Under the pieces are notes generated by a model. That model ran no database searches, had not been told where the DNA came from, and worked only from the letters and a program-made list of their open reading frames with translations. The translations under genes were made by a program, and so were the position numbers. This document shows, in pieces, positions 63,826 to 64,000 of a stretch of 64,000 nucleotides of DNA; positions within the stretch are counted from its first letter, which is position 1, and every line of letters begins with the position of its first letter. Origin of the DNA: Pseudodesulfovibrio nedwellii (GTDB lineage: Bacteria > Desulfobacterota > Desulfovibrionia > Desulfovibrionales > Desulfovibrionaceae); NCBI RefSeq assembly GCF_027923765.1, contig NZ_AP026709.1:677501-741500 (forward strand), given 5' to 3'.

Positions 63826-64000
63826 TCAACACGACGCACCACCAACCCCGAACAGCCTGCGCCACGGCCAGCGAGTAAGGATGACAATGCGAAGTGGACG
63901 CCAAAAGTACCGCAACAGCAAGGCCGGGCAACGAGAGGTCACGCCACGGGAGGGAAAGGCGAGAGGTTGAGGAAAGTTCATTGATACGGAGGGTAGCACT
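63826..64000. other. Right end of the window: no supported gene
   Basis: The last 175 bases hold only a short frame (63,811-63,984) whose ATG lies inside the operator and so upstream of the predicted start of transcription. The phage probably continues beyond 64,000, and an integrase may lie there. Confidence 0.45.

Noticed and set aside
63811-63984. 57-codon rightward ORF
   Set aside because: Its ATG is inside the operator and upstream of the predicted start of transcription.

Overview
The window looks like a chromosomal segment of a Desulfovibrionales bacterium (Desulfovibrio/Pseudodesulfovibrio type). This rests on the core gene order (pyrG-kdsA-kdsC-lptCAB-rpoN-hpf-ptsN-rapZ-mannose-type PTS), a manganese-type pyrophosphatase, and a gene that reads through an in-frame UGA with a good bacterial SECIS hairpin, implying selenocysteine use. 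The genus is an inference.

Bases 1-8,000 hold rightward housekeeping genes: the mnmG 3' end, a CorC-like CBS protein, lnt, prfB (with its +1 frameshift), a GGDEF cyclase, a MinD/ParA-type ATPase, an HU-type protein, the predicted selenoprotein and dapA. Bases 7,800-20,160 are leftward: a periplasmic solute-binding protein, ppaC, three PTS EII subunits (the IIC frame is apparently broken at a T9 run), rapZ, ptsN, hpf, rpoN, lptB, lptA (SH3 fusion), lptC, kdsC, kdsA and pyrG. Bases 20,330-22,080 are rightward: purQ, tadA and a NifX/NifB-like protein. Then come a 125-bp hairpin element and a tRNA-Ser(CGA) gene.

From the tRNA to the end of the window (about 41 kb) lies a temperate podovirus-like prophage. 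No integrase and no second tRNA-end copy are seen, so its right end is probably outside. On the minus strand, in transcription order, are replication/regulation genes (CII-like, replication protein, VRR-NUC, zinc-ribbon protein, MazG-like), lysis genes, terminases, portal, scaffold, N4-gp56-type capsid, adaptors, tail fibre, nozzle, receptor-binding protein, internal virion proteins and a 3,035-residue polyvalent protein. Two sites with a shared 18-bp box and the same 17-bp gap to a -10 sequence look like phage late promoters, before the portal and before the lysis genes. A RelE/HigA toxin-antitoxin pair sits among them on the opposite strand.

The most interesting region is 59.0-62.4 kb. The S24-type repressor gene is followed, with ATGA or longer overlaps, by a GHKL ATPase, a STAS-like (DUF4325-like) protein and a two-pass membrane protein. 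Because the three genes are coupled to the repressor they should be made in the lysogen. I propose them as an undescribed prophage-encoded switch plus membrane-effector system, possibly for exclusion of other phages. Repressor-operator-like sites occur both beside the repressor and 4.8 kb away at 63.8 kb.
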